Assembly: GCA_002409745.1 (NCBI GenBank)
Contig: DHOU01000026.1
Coordinates: forward strand, 1-42,134
DNA length: 42,134 bases
Source of the DNA: Bacteroidales bacterium UBA5382
GTDB lineage: Bacteria; Bacteroidota; Bacteroidia; Bacteroidales; Dysgonomonadaceae
Reading direction: 5' to 3'
In this document: piece by piece, positions 25,901 through 34,449 of the stretch
How positions within the stretch are numbered: the first letter of the stretch is position 1
Layout of the letters: every line of letters starts with the position of its first letter
The notes under the pieces: generated by a model
The model's database searches: none
What the model was told of the DNA's origin: nothing
What the model saw: the letters and a program-made list of their open reading frames with translations, nothing else
Program-made: the position numbers and the translations under genes

Positions 25901-26198
25901 TTCCCAAAAGTTCCTCGAAGAAAACGGCGTGCCGGCTACATTAGTGTATTGGCCGAATGAAGATAAAAGTCCGAATACCATCGAGCTGATTCAGAACAAA
26001 CAGATCGATTTGGTGGTGAATATCCCCAAAAACCTTTCGCCCGGGGAATTGCGCAACGGCTATTACATCCGGCGGACATCCATCGACTTTAATGTCCCCT
26101 TGATTACCAATTCGCGTTTGGCAAGCGCTTTCATCAATGCTTTTTGCAACGTCGATATCGATCAGATCGAAATCAAGGCTTGGAACGAGTACGAATAA
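22959..26198 (+). CDS. carB: Carbamoyl-phosphate synthase large subunit
   Basis: This is a 1079-residue enzyme, close to E. coli CarB (1073). It carries two homologous ATP-grasp halves: the first begins [21 protein letters not shown] and contains [20 protein letters not shown]; the second begins [19 protein letters not shown] and contains [18 protein letters not shown]. The C-terminal MGS-like allosteric domain includes [18 protein letters not shown] and [15 protein letters not shown]. It forms carboxyphosphate and then carbamoyl phosphate using ammonia from CarA. It follows carA directly and is followed by a hairpin separating it from the convergent kinase gene. Confidence 0.98.
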   Translation: [1079 protein letters not shown]

Positions 26199-26213
26199 AA
26201 TTACCGGTGATTC

Positions 26214-26250
26214 TTCCCGTCAAACCGCCTCTGGAGCGGTTAGACGGGAA
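26214..26250. terminator. Terminator-like hairpin between carB and the convergent kinase gene
   Basis: TTCCCGTC (26214-26221) pairs with GACGGGAA (26243-26250) and AACCGC (26223-26228) with GCGGTT (26236-26241), with one A-A mismatch and a seven-base loop. The stem is strong but lacks a T run, so a bidirectional or Rho-assisted terminator is likely. Confidence 0.6.
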
Positions 26251-26288
26251 AGGAACCCCGGCTCATTGAAAAGAGATTCCCGTTATCT

Positions 26289-27104
26289 CTATTTCCGAAT
26301 GATTTTCAACAGATTTTTCACCTTCCGTTTGAGGGAGGAAAGGCGAATTGAAAATTCACGGTAAAAAAACATCAGAGATACGGTCCAGATATCATCAGTT
26401 TTCGATACTTCCGCGTATGCAGATCCTACAATAGCGTATTTATCTGCCGGTAAACTCAGGCGATACATATTTTTCATCGATTCTCTTAGGGAGTATTCCC
26501 CAAAATGAATACGATTATTGTCGATCAGGCAAAAATCATAATCCGCTGAGCGCCGTATTACTAATACGTTACTCAGGCTGTAATCCTTATGATACACACC
26601 TTTTAAATGAAGGTGATAAGTAAAATGACCGAATGCCCTGAAGAGTGTTTCTGTTTCGGGTATGGACAATGCCCTAAAATCCGAAACCGACGGATAATTG
26701 ACGTACAAACAGATAAAGAAACTTTTCTGCAACATCTTATGCCGATAACAATCGATATAAGCGATCGGTGCTGGAGTGCTTATACCTCTGGCGGTTAATT
26801 CTAACGCATGGTTATAAGCTCTTTCAGCCTTTGATTTTCGGACGGTCGCATAAATGATTTTATTGGCCAAGGTGATATGCTTATACGCTTTAATCGTTAA
26901 GCGAACGCCCATTATTTCCATTACACTGACATCGTTCCGTTTGGAATAAATAATTTTACCCGGCAATGAGGCATTCCCCGGTAAAGCCATTACGAAGTCC
27001 GTTAATTGTTTGAAAAACGGATTGGTTACCATTTCTATATCCAGTTTTTTCCCATCATATTCTTTCTGGAAACAGACCTTTTCGTGGGATAAGCTTTCTT
27101 TCAT
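26289..27104 (-). CDS. WaaP/Kdo-kinase-like lipopolysaccharide kinase family protein
   Basis: This is a 271-residue protein kinase-like fold of the lipopolysaccharide kinase (Kdo/WaaP) family. The catalytic loop is HKDYSLSNVLV (His-x-Asp-x4-Asn), the metal-binding position is in CLIDNNRIHFG, and the N-lobe Lys is probable in RLTIKAYKH. Family members phosphorylate Kdo or core heptose of lipopolysaccharide at the inner-membrane cytosolic face. It starts seven bases after the TolC stop codon on the same strand, so it appears to be the fourth gene of the RND efflux operon. Lipid A or core phosphate status affects outer-membrane permeability, which could explain the pairing, but that is inference. 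Confidence 0.8.
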   Translation of the reverse strand: MKESLSHEKVCFQKEYDGKKLDIEMVTNPFFKQLTDFVMALPGNASLPGKIIYSKRNDVSVMEIMGVRLTIKAYKHITLANKIIYATVRKSKAERAYNHALELTARGISTPAPIAYIDCYRHKMLQKSFFICLYVNYPSVSDFRALSIPETETLFRAFGHFTYHLHLKGVYHKDYSLSNVLVIRRSADYDFCLIDNNRIHFGEYSLRESMKNMYRLSLPADKYAIVGSAYAEVSKTDDIWTVSLMFFYREFSIRLSSLKRKVKNLLKIIRK

Positions 27105-27111
27105 TGCTTTT

Positions 27112-28431
27112 TTACGGTTGTCCCGTCACTTGCTTATATTTTGACTGTTTTATACGGTAATTGGCGAGCGCTTCGGTATGTTGGTCGCGTGCCTGCTGTA
27201 AAGAGCTTTGGGCATCTAAAAGATCGGTAAGGACACCTGTTCCGGCCTTATAATAATCCGAGTTCAACCGGACGTTTTCGACCGCCGAATCGATGGCTTT
27301 CTCCGACAACCGTACTTGGGCCAAAGCTTCGTTCACTTCGTTCCATAATTGTTGCATCTGTATCAACAATAACTCCTCGGTGTCCTGTTTTTCGCTCTCG
27401 GCTATTTTCACCTGCATCTTTTGTTTCTTTATTGCATGTGAGCCACCCCACCAATTGGTAATAGGGATCGAAATGGTCACAAAGCCCATTCCGAAATTAT
27501 CTTCCATGCCCATGGGCGAGTTTTTATCGATGTTCATATAATTCCACCCCGCGCCTATGGCAACGGTAGGAAGATTTTTGCCTGTTTCCATTTTTACCTG
27601 TAACTTATTCGCTTCAATATTCTTATCCAACAACCGGTATTCCGCCCGTTGTTGTAAAGCCGACTCGTGGTCTGCTTTTACAGGGAGCATCGGTTCTTCA
27701 GCCATTAAAGATGGATCCTCGACATCGAAATTATCGGAAGTAACGCCGATATATTGCGCCAATACCATTTTCGCAAGTTTCAATCCGTTCGATAATTTCA
27801 ATTTGTTACTCTCCAATTCATTCTGTTTAAGTTCTACTTTCAGCAATTCATTTTTATTGACCAAGCCTGCTTGGTAAGAATTATTCACATCCTGATAAGC
27901 CTGCTGGAGCAATGATTCGGCTTCCGCGATCGTTTTCATCTTTTCTTTCAGCGTTACGATTTGCCAATAATATTGTTCTACGGTGAGCAACAACGCATCT
28001 TCACTCATCGATTTTTGCAATTCAGCCACTTCCACTCCTACTTTTGCCAATTTATTACCGTTAACGATTTGTCCTCCGGCAAAAACAGGTTGGGTAGCGC
28101 TGACTACTCCTATCATTCCTTTTTTCAACATGTTCAATTCGAATGGCGGCATCTCGGGATTACCCATCAGCGCGCCTATCGGTATTTCGCCTGCCATCAT
28201 CGGCTTGGTTGCCTTGAATCCTACTCCCATTGCGCTCACCGACGGAAAGTATTTGGTGAAAGCTTCTTTTTTCGATTGACGGGCAGCCTCTAATGCCAGT
28301 TCGCTCTTTTGAGCTTTTGTATTATTCTGTAACGCTAATTCCTTGCATGTTTGCAATGTATATGTTTCTTGGGCATATATCCCGATAGTCATGAGGGATG
28401 CCATGCACATTGCCATTATTTTTCGTATCAT
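27112..28431 (-). CDS. TolC-family outer-membrane efflux channel
   Basis: This is a 439-residue protein with a signal peptide (MIRKIMAMCMASLMTIGIYAQ) and the two long helical repeats of outer-membrane efflux proteins. Recognisable segments are YTLQTCKELALQNNTKAQKS at the N-terminus, AYQDVNNSYQAGLVNKNELL in the first repeat and LNSDYYKAGTGVLTDLLDAQ in the second. It forms the outer-membrane exit duct of a tripartite pump. Its start codon overlaps the stop codon of the RND gene by four bases (28428-28431), so translation is probably coupled. Confidence 0.93.
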   Translation of the reverse strand: MIRKIMAMCMASLMTIGIYAQETYTLQTCKELALQNNTKAQKSELALEAARQSKKEAFTKYFPSVSAMGVGFKATKPMMAGEIPIGALMGNPEMPPFELNMLKKGMIGVVSATQPVFAGGQIVNGNKLAKVGVEVAELQKSMSEDALLLTVEQYYWQIVTLKEKMKTIAEAESLLQQAYQDVNNSYQAGLVNKNELLKVELKQNELESNKLKLSNGLKLAKMVLAQYIGVTSDNFDVEDPSLMAEEPMLPVKADHESALQQRAEYRLLDKNIEANKLQVKMETGKNLPTVAIGAGWNYMNIDKNSPMGMEDNFGMGFVTISIPITNWWGGSHAIKKQKMQVKIAESEKQDTEELLLIQMQQLWNEVNEALAQVRLSEKAIDSAVENVRLNSDYYKAGTGVLTDLLDAQSSLQQARDQHTEALANYRIKQSKYKQVTGQP

Positions 28432-31400
28432 ATTCTGTCTGCTATTACTTTAACTTTTCTATCCGATTTTTTGTACAATAACCAATAAGCTACGGGTAAT
28501 ACCGTTACGACAAATATCATGGAGATTAATGTGCCGAAAAAGATAACCGTTCCCAACGGCGCCCACATCAGGTCGCCGCTCAATACCATAGGCAATACGC
28601 CCATAGAGGCGGCGGCAGAGGTGAGGAATATAGGGCGCATACGTCGCTTTCCTGCCTCAAAAGCGGCTTTTCCTACGGGCAATTTGTATTTTTGCCGGAG
28701 TTCGTCGGTGTAATCAAACATGATAATACCGTTCCGTACCACGATTCCCGCAAGGCTCACCAATCCCAACATGGCTGTTACGCTGAAGTCGATACCCATG
28801 ACCCATACCCCGAAAGCAGCTCCGAAAACGGTAAGCGCCATCGATGAGAAAACCAGAAGCGCCAATTTAAGCCTCTTGAAATGGAATACGAGTATCAGGA
28901 ATATGATGAATACGGCAATGACCATTGCGTTGATCATATCCGGGATAATCTCGTTGTTCAGTTCTGTTTCGCCCCCGTACTCGACATTTACCCCTTTTGG
29001 TAATGCCGGAATAACTTCCGAATCGACATGCTGTCGGACTTTTTTGATGACTTCGGTTGCATTCACATTCCATTTCAGATCGGCCAGGACGCTAATGGTC
29101 AGCATGCCGTTACGGCGGACGATTTGCCCTTCCGTCCAGTCGGGTTTTACGGTTCCGACCTGGCGCAACGGTACGATCGAGCCCGGTATAACGCCCGATA
29201 CATCCACATTTTCAATGCTATTGAAGCCTTCGTTATCTTTGTCGGATTTCAATACGACCGAAAGCGGATAGTCGCCCTCCCACATGGTACTGACAGACAT
29301 GCCTCCGTAATTGGACGACAAATTCAGTGATGCCAATGCTTTATTGACACCTAAGCGGCCTGCTTCAACCGGATCCAGTACAATCTCGGCTCCCGGAAGC
29401 ATATCATCGAAATCCGTCCGTACGCGCAGGCATTCATCCAATGTGTTGAGGTAGGAAATCATCTTTTCCGATTGGGTTTTCAATTCCTGTAAGTTTTCTC
29501 CCGAAAAACGGATCTCTACAGGCGCCGCCACGGCTTGAAAATCCAATTGTTTAAACCGGATGTACGCTTCGGGAAAATAAAACGCGTATTGATCGGTATA
29601 TTCCGTCAGTATTTCTTCCGTAGCTTTTGCCGATGTCGTATTGACAATGAACTGTGCATAAGCGGGCGATGGCATGTTAGGCGCATACACCAGATGGAAC
29701 CGAGGCGAGCTTGCTCCTACAAAGGCTGTTACGGATTCCACCCGCGGGTCGCGGCGCAAAAGATGTTCCATACTGTCGCTTACCGCACCGGTGGAGCCGA
29801 GGGTGCTTCCTTGCGGAAGGTACATTTCTACGGCAAACTGATTCCGTTCTACTACCGGCATCATTCTTTGCGGGAGGGTTGCGAACAAATACAATCCTAC
29901 TCCCACCGAAATAACCGCTATGCCGATGGTTGCCTTGGGATGTTTGAACACTCCGGTCAATAATTTATCATATCCGCCTTGCAAATAATCCAGTATTGTT
30001 TTCCTTTCCGGTTTTCCTTGCAACGCCCGTTCCCGCTTAGTGGCCAACAATCCCTTTCTTATAAATACATATTGTATGAACGGAATAACGAATATGGCAA
30101 CCAATAACGATATGGATAAGGTAATGGTTACGGTCCATGGGAAATATTCCAAAAAGTCGTAAGTCGTTCCCGTCATCGTGATAAGAAAAGGGAAAAAAGT
30201 GATGCTGATTGCCAGGGTCGCCGAAAAAATAGACTTCAGATATTCTTTCGCGCTAACGATTGCCGCATGCCATCGCGACATGCCATGATCCAACTTATCC
30301 AGATAATTATCGACAATTACCACCGAATTGTCCACAATCATTCCGAGTACCACGATCAGGGCGGCCAGGGTAACCATATTCAACGGAATACCCACTGCAT
30401 ATAATATTGCTATTGAAATAAATATGGTAATCGGAATGGACGTGGCCGCGACTGCCGCAACGCGCAAAGGCAGCAACAGCATGATGACCAATACCACGGC
30501 AATAACAGCCATCAGTAATTCCTGCAAAAACGAGCTGATTGAGTTGCCTACGATTTCCGGTTGGTCGGCAATGCGGTGCATTTGTACGCTTTCGGGTAAT
30601 TCTTCCTCGAAATTTTTCAAGACCTTATCTACTTCCTTACCGAAAGAAACGATATTCGCGCTCTTCTGCACTTCCAACGATAACAGTACGCACTTTTTCC
30701 CGTTGTGAGTAATATAACTCTCCGGATCGGGATACTCGCGTACTACCCGTCCGATATCCTTGACACGAATGACATTTCCCTGCGGATCGGAATAGATGAT
30801 CTGTTCCTCTATCTCTTTTTCGGAGGAAAGCGGATCGGCGATATGGATCGGCACGTGCATTTGATCGTTGTCTATTTTGCCGCTTGTTGTGGTAACCCCT
30901 TGGGTAAGCAAATTCAGCAGGAGTGTTTTGGAGCCGATGCCGTAAGCGCTTAATTTATCATTATCCAGATAGATGGATATTTGTTCCTTTTGCGAGCCGT
31001 GCCGATTTACATTCGCTACGGAAGGTACTTGGCGGAGGCGGCTTTCAAGGACATCCACGTAGCCGTCCATTTCGCGATAAGTCTTATCTTCCGATTCCAT
31101 TGCGAGGAGGATGGCGGCGACGTCGCCGAAATTATCATTCGCAATCAAGGCCAGGACGCCACTGGGAAGTTGTGATTTAAAAACCGACAAAGAATGTTTT
31201 ATCTTCGACCATACGATATCTTTGTCCTTAACATTATCCGCCAGCTCTACATAAAAGTAAACGATGCCGTCTTTCGTATGCGAATACGTTTTTTTACGAT
31301 TTACTTCGGGAAAGGTAAGCAAATATTTTTCGAGCGGTTTAGTTAGTTGTTGTTCTACAACCGACGAGTTTGCCCCGGGATAAACACCTACCACTACTCC

Positions 31401-31544
31401 TTGCCGGATGGTAAACGTAGGGTATTCTTGTTTGGGCATCACTGCCAATGCATAAATACCGGCAACAACCAGAATTCCTATCACTAACAGCATTATTTGG
31501 TTATGACGCATAACCGAACCGATACTTCCTGAATTCTTTCTCAT
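28428..31544 (-). CDS. RND-family efflux pump permease
   Basis: This is a 1038-residue inner-membrane proton antiporter of the AcrB/HAE1 superfamily with the usual two sets of six helices and two large periplasmic loops. The N-terminus has the first helix LLVIGILVVAGIYALAVMP followed by KQEYPTF. The proton-relay helix 4 contains VLGMIVDNSVVIVDNY, and a late segment has LVSLAGIVVRNGIIMFDY. It extrudes hydrophobic compounds such as drugs, bile salts or dyes; the substrate is not predictable. The adaptor gene lies 10 bases upstream, and tolC overlaps its end. Confidence 0.95.
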   Translation of the reverse strand: MRKNSGSIGSVMRHNQIMLLVIGILVVAGIYALAVMPKQEYPTFTIRQGVVVGVYPGANSSVVEQQLTKPLEKYLLTFPEVNRKKTYSHTKDGIVYFYVELADNVKDKDIVWSKIKHSLSVFKSQLPSGVLALIANDNFGDVAAILLAMESEDKTYREMDGYVDVLESRLRQVPSVANVNRHGSQKEQISIYLDNDKLSAYGIGSKTLLLNLLTQGVTTTSGKIDNDQMHVPIHIADPLSSEKEIEEQIIYSDPQGNVIRVKDIGRVVREYPDPESYITHNGKKCVLLSLEVQKSANIVSFGKEVDKVLKNFEEELPESVQMHRIADQPEIVGNSISSFLQELLMAVIAVVLVIMLLLPLRVAAVAATSIPITIFISIAILYAVGIPLNMVTLAALIVVLGMIVDNSVVIVDNYLDKLDHGMSRWHAAIVSAKEYLKSIFSATLAISITFFPFLITMTGTTYDFLEYFPWTVTITLSISLLVAIFVIPFIQYVFIRKGLLATKRERALQGKPERKTILDYLQGGYDKLLTGVFKHPKATIGIAVISVGVGLYLFATLPQRMMPVVERNQFAVEMYLPQGSTLGSTGAVSDSMEHLLRRDPRVESVTAFVGASSPRFHLVYAPNMPSPAYAQFIVNTTSAKATEEILTEYTDQYAFYFPEAYIRFKQLDFQAVAAPVEIRFSGENLQELKTQSEKMISYLNTLDECLRVRTDFDDMLPGAEIVLDPVEAGRLGVNKALASLNLSSNYGGMSVSTMWEGDYPLSVVLKSDKDNEGFNSIENVDVSGVIPGSIVPLRQVGTVKPDWTEGQIVRRNGMLTISVLADLKWNVNATEVIKKVRQHVDSEVIPALPKGVNVEYGGETELNNEIIPDMINAMVIAVFIIFLILVFHFKRLKLALLVFSSMALTVFGAAFGVWVMGIDFSVTAMLGLVSLAGIVVRNGIIMFDYTDELRQKYKLPVGKAAFEAGKRRMRPIFLTSAAASMGVLPMVLSGDLMWAPLGTVIFFGTLISMIFVVTVLPVAYWLLYKKSDRKVKVIADRI

Positions 31545-31554
31545 GAGTCTTTTT

Positions 31555-32616
31555 TTATTTCACGATAGACACTTGCATTCCCTCGCTTACCTTATTGCTC
31601 CCTTCTATAATCACTTGCTCGCCCTCTTTCAGGCCTTCCTCTACGATTACACCATAGTCGGCCAAAGACCCGGTAGTTATAAATCGGCGCTTGGCCACAT
31701 TGTCTTCCGCCAGCCATACGAAACGTTGTCCGTCGGGAGAAATCCGGACGGATTTATTCGGAATGATTATTTTTTTGTTTCCGTCTTCTTCCAAAGGACT
31801 TAAATATACTTTACAAACCATACCGGGAATAATTTCCGATTGCGGATTCCTCAGCTTAACGGTTATTTTATAGGTATGTGAGATGGGATTTGCTTCGATG
31901 CCTTTTATATCGACTCTTCCTTCGTATGCCTTCTCCTGTAGAGCCGTTACCTGGACTTTTGCCGGTTGTCCTACCCGTACCGTTCCTATTTCGTTTTCGG
32001 GGATAGCTACATTTATATTGACATCGTCGATGGAAACAATCTTGAATGCCGAGAGCCCCGGCATGGCATTTTGTCCTTCTTCCACGGAACGCTCCGCGAT
32101 GATACCGGACATGGGAGCATCTAGTTTGCAATCGTCAAGGCTTTTCCGGGCGATTGCTTCCATGGCTTTAGCCTGTTCCAATCCCGTTTCGACTTCTATG
32201 AATTTTATATCCGGCAAACTCCCCTTTTTATGCAATTCCGACATCCGGGCGTACGCATCCTCAGCTTGTTTGAGTGTCGATTTGGCGACTTCATAGGCAT
32301 TTTGTACGGTAACCGAGTTTAACTCGGCCAAAAGCTGCCCTTTATTTATTCTTTGTCCTTCCGATACGTACACCCGTTCTACATTTCCCATTCCCGAAAA
32401 ACTGACGGAAATAGCGGATGAACCTTCTGCCGTCCCCACGTAATTACGCTGGATATGTTCATTAAAAAATTCGACATTCAGCACTTTTACGGGAATAACC
32501 TTCTGCGGTTTTTCCGTGTTCTCTTTACCTCCGCACCCGATTACCGATAGGGCGAAGAGGGTTAGATAGATGCTTTTTTGCTTTGTTATGCTAAAGATTG
32601 ATTTATTCTTTTTCAT
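31555..32616 (-). CDS. RND periplasmic adaptor (membrane fusion) lipoprotein
   Basis: This is a 353-residue membrane-fusion protein linking the RND pump to the TolC channel. The N-terminal signal ends in a lipobox with Cys28 (ALSVIGCGGKE). The lipoyl/barrel-sandwich halves are VYVSEGQRINKGQLLAELNS and KLDAPMSGIIAERSVEEGQ, flanking a helical hairpin (ALEQ-rich residues about 100-160). The beta-barrel and membrane-proximal domains follow with VRISPDGQRFVWLAEDN near the end. It is the first gene of the adaptor-pump-channel-kinase operon, after the terminator of the beta-barrel protein gene. Confidence 0.94.
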   Translation of the reverse strand: MKKNKSIFSITKQKSIYLTLFALSVIGCGGKENTEKPQKVIPVKVLNVEFFNEHIQRNYVGTAEGSSAISVSFSGMGNVERVYVSEGQRINKGQLLAELNSVTVQNAYEVAKSTLKQAEDAYARMSELHKKGSLPDIKFIEVETGLEQAKAMEAIARKSLDDCKLDAPMSGIIAERSVEEGQNAMPGLSAFKIVSIDDVNINVAIPENEIGTVRVGQPAKVQVTALQEKAYEGRVDIKGIEANPISHTYKITVKLRNPQSEIIPGMVCKVYLSPLEEDGNKKIIIPNKSVRISPDGQRFVWLAEDNVAKRRFITTGSLADYGVIVEEGLKEGEQVIIEGSNKVSEGMQVSIVK

Positions 32617-32656
32617 ATATTGCTGATTTTAAGCTTTATAAATGTATCAAACGACT

Positions 32657-32689
32657 AAAAAAGAAGGAGGAACTTTCGAGTGCTCCTCC
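32657..32689 (-). terminator. Rho-independent terminator after the beta-barrel protein gene
   Basis: On the minus strand GGAGGA (complement of 32684-32689) pairs with TCCTCC (32666-32671) around a further ACT/AGT pairing and a CGAA loop, followed by TTCTTTTTT (the A run 32657-32662 on the plus strand). It separates the barrel protein gene from the efflux operon. Confidence 0.75.
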
Positions 32690-32724
32690 ATCTTTTACAA
32701 CAATTATCATCGTTTCGCACGAAA

Positions 32725-33360
32725 TTAAAACCGGTAGCCGAGTCCTAAACTGATAGTTTGAGGTAACATCGTCGCATCGTCTTTTCCGGCATTCAGGGCA
32801 TCGATCACGCCGATCTTATACCCTGCATTGATTTGGATACCCGCCTCGAATTCATAGCCGATCATGATTCCTGCACCGAAATCAAAACGCTGCAAAGCCG
32901 ATTTTTTATTGTCGTATTCTTTGTAGAGTTTAAGATCTTCCGCGTTGTCATTATCTGATTTGTAACGGGCATCAAAACCTAAGCCTACATAAGGTCCCAC
33001 GCCTATATAGCCCGTTCCACTACCTAAGTTCATTTGTCCGACGGCATAAACAGGGATCTCCGCACCGAAATATTGATAATCTTCGAAAGAATTTCCCGCA
33101 GGATTATTTTTTATTTCGGATGTTTTGAAATGAAATAGTAGTTCGGGTTGAAGAGCAAAGTGATCGGTGAAATTGATTTTTGCAAATCCTCCGAGACTTG
33201 CTCCGAACCCCAGATTGCTTTCCACATTGTCCAAATCACTTAAAATAAAGTTAGACATGTTGGCGTCTGCTTTTACACCCAAATCCACTTTTTGTGCACT
33301 TACTTGCGTTGCCGTTCCTAATCCAACCATCAACGCTAATGATAACATGATTTTTTTCAT
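32725..33360 (-). CDS. Outer-membrane beta-barrel (porin family) protein
   Basis: The start is set at 33358-33360 (MKKIMLSLALMVGLGTATQVSAQ), which gives a clean signal peptide and follows a strong promoter; an earlier in-frame codon would add 20 basic residues inside the leader. The 211-residue product has the alternating hydrophobic pattern of the small OMP_b-brl families, with strands such as LGFGASLGGFAKINF, GYIGVGPYVGLGFDARY and GAGIMIGYEFEAGIQINAGY, ending with SLGLGYRF. It probably forms an eight- to ten-strand barrel of unknown function. It is divergent from the AraC regulator, which may control it. Confidence 0.85.
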   Translation of the reverse strand: MKKIMLSLALMVGLGTATQVSAQKVDLGVKADANMSNFILSDLDNVESNLGFGASLGGFAKINFTDHFALQPELLFHFKTSEIKNNPAGNSFEDYQYFGAEIPVYAVGQMNLGSGTGYIGVGPYVGLGFDARYKSDNDNAEDLKLYKEYDNKKSALQRFDFGAGIMIGYEFEAGIQINAGYKIGVIDALNAGKDDATMLPQTISLGLGYRF

Positions 33361-33417
33361 TTCTAAAAATTTAGTTATTAAAATTGTTTTCCTTCTTTTT
33401 TGTTTTGAAAACTTGTG

Positions 33418-33449
33418 CAAAGATAGGATGACCGGGATGGCTCGGCAAG
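33418..33449 (-). promoter_or_regulatory. Promoter of the beta-barrel protein gene
   Basis: On the minus strand CTTG (33446-33449), a 20-base spacer and TATCTTTG (33418-33425) are present. The -7 box is a full TAnnTTTG match 57 bases before the start codon, within the gap shared with the divergent AraC gene. Confidence 0.6.
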
Positions 33450-33513
33450 GTCAATAATTCGCTAATTGTGTTCTAAAAGTCGGTTTAAATAGATATTTCA
33501 CCTGAAATAGTCC

Positions 33514-33521
33514 TATATTTG
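33514..33521 (+). promoter_or_regulatory. -7 box of the AraC-family gene
   Basis: TATATTTG fits TAnnTTTG and lies 19 bases before the AraC start codon. No clear -33 box is visible, which would fit a regulated promoter. Confidence 0.45.
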
Positions 33522-33540
33522 TAGCCTAAAAGAGATATTT

Positions 33541-34413
33541 ATGACAAATGACGTCACTCCCGACGAAATAAAATCAATAGAAGATCGGCTTACTCAGGAA
33601 CTCATTACCAACGACCTTTTCGTATTGGATGACATCAGCAAAATACCTTATTTTGATCGTCCCATTAAGATTGATTATGCTGTAGGCGTTATTTGTCTGG
33701 AAGGTTCTGTGGAAGGCAGTATTAATTTGAAGGTTTACAAGTATTCCAAAAATGATTTTTTTATTATGCTTCCGGGACAAATAGCGCAATATTCCTATAA
33801 AAGTCCGGACTTTAAAGGCTTGTTTATCATCGTTTCAAAAAACTTTATCGATAATTTTGACCTGAATGCGAAAGAATCGGTACCCGTATTCTTTTATTTA
33901 AAAGAGAGTCCGATCATGCATCTAAATTCGGATGACATGAACCTGATGCATGAATATTATTCCTTATTAAAAAGAGTTTTACGGATGGAGAATACCATCC
34001 CTCGCATGAAGATTGTCCGTTTGTTGGCACAAGCCTTTTTTTATGGGCTTTACGATGCTCAGCAGTCACAACAAAAGACAAATGATGATAAGCCCAAACA
34101 GGAAGTTTTATTCGATGCCTTTTTCAACCTGATTCTTCAGCACTATAAAGATTCGCGCGAAGTAAGGTTTTATGCAGACAAACTTTACTTAACTCCAAAA
34201 TATCTATCGACTGTAGTAAAACAACTTACAGGAAAAACAGCGTTGGAATGGATTAACGATTATGTAATCCTGGAGGCAAAATCCCTCCTAAAATCTACCA
34301 ATAAGTCTATTCAACAAATAAGCGAAGAACTGCACTTCCCTTCACAATCCTTCTTCGGAAAGTACTTTAAACGGTTAGTCGGTATTTCTCCCAAAGCATA
34401 CCGGAATATATAG
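33541..34413 (+). CDS. AraC-family transcriptional regulator
   Basis: This is a 290-residue regulator. The N-terminal part (FVLDDISKIPYFDRPIKIDY, VICLEGSVEGSINLKVY, and FFIMLPGQIAQYSY) has the cupin-like AraC ligand-binding pattern. The C-terminal two helix-turn-helix units span about residues 195-290, with FYADKLYLTPKYLSTVVKQL and ISEELHFPSQSFFGKYFKRL ending GISPKAYRN. It is divergent from the beta-barrel gene, and the RND efflux operon lies beyond that gene, so it is a good candidate to control one or both. Ligand unknown. Confidence 0.92.
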   Translation: MTNDVTPDEIKSIEDRLTQELITNDLFVLDDISKIPYFDRPIKIDYAVGVICLEGSVEGSINLKVYKYSKNDFFIMLPGQIAQYSYKSPDFKGLFIIVSKNFIDNFDLNAKESVPVFFYLKESPIMHLNSDDMNLMHEYYSLLKRVLRMENTIPRMKIVRLLAQAFFYGLYDAQQSQQKTNDDKPKQEVLFDAFFNLILQHYKDSREVRFYADKLYLTPKYLSTVVKQLTGKTALEWINDYVILEAKSLLKSTNKSIQQISEELHFPSQSFFGKYFKRLVGISPKAYRNI

Positions 34414-34449
34414 GCAAAAAAGCCCAATTAATCTTTCTATGAGAGACTG

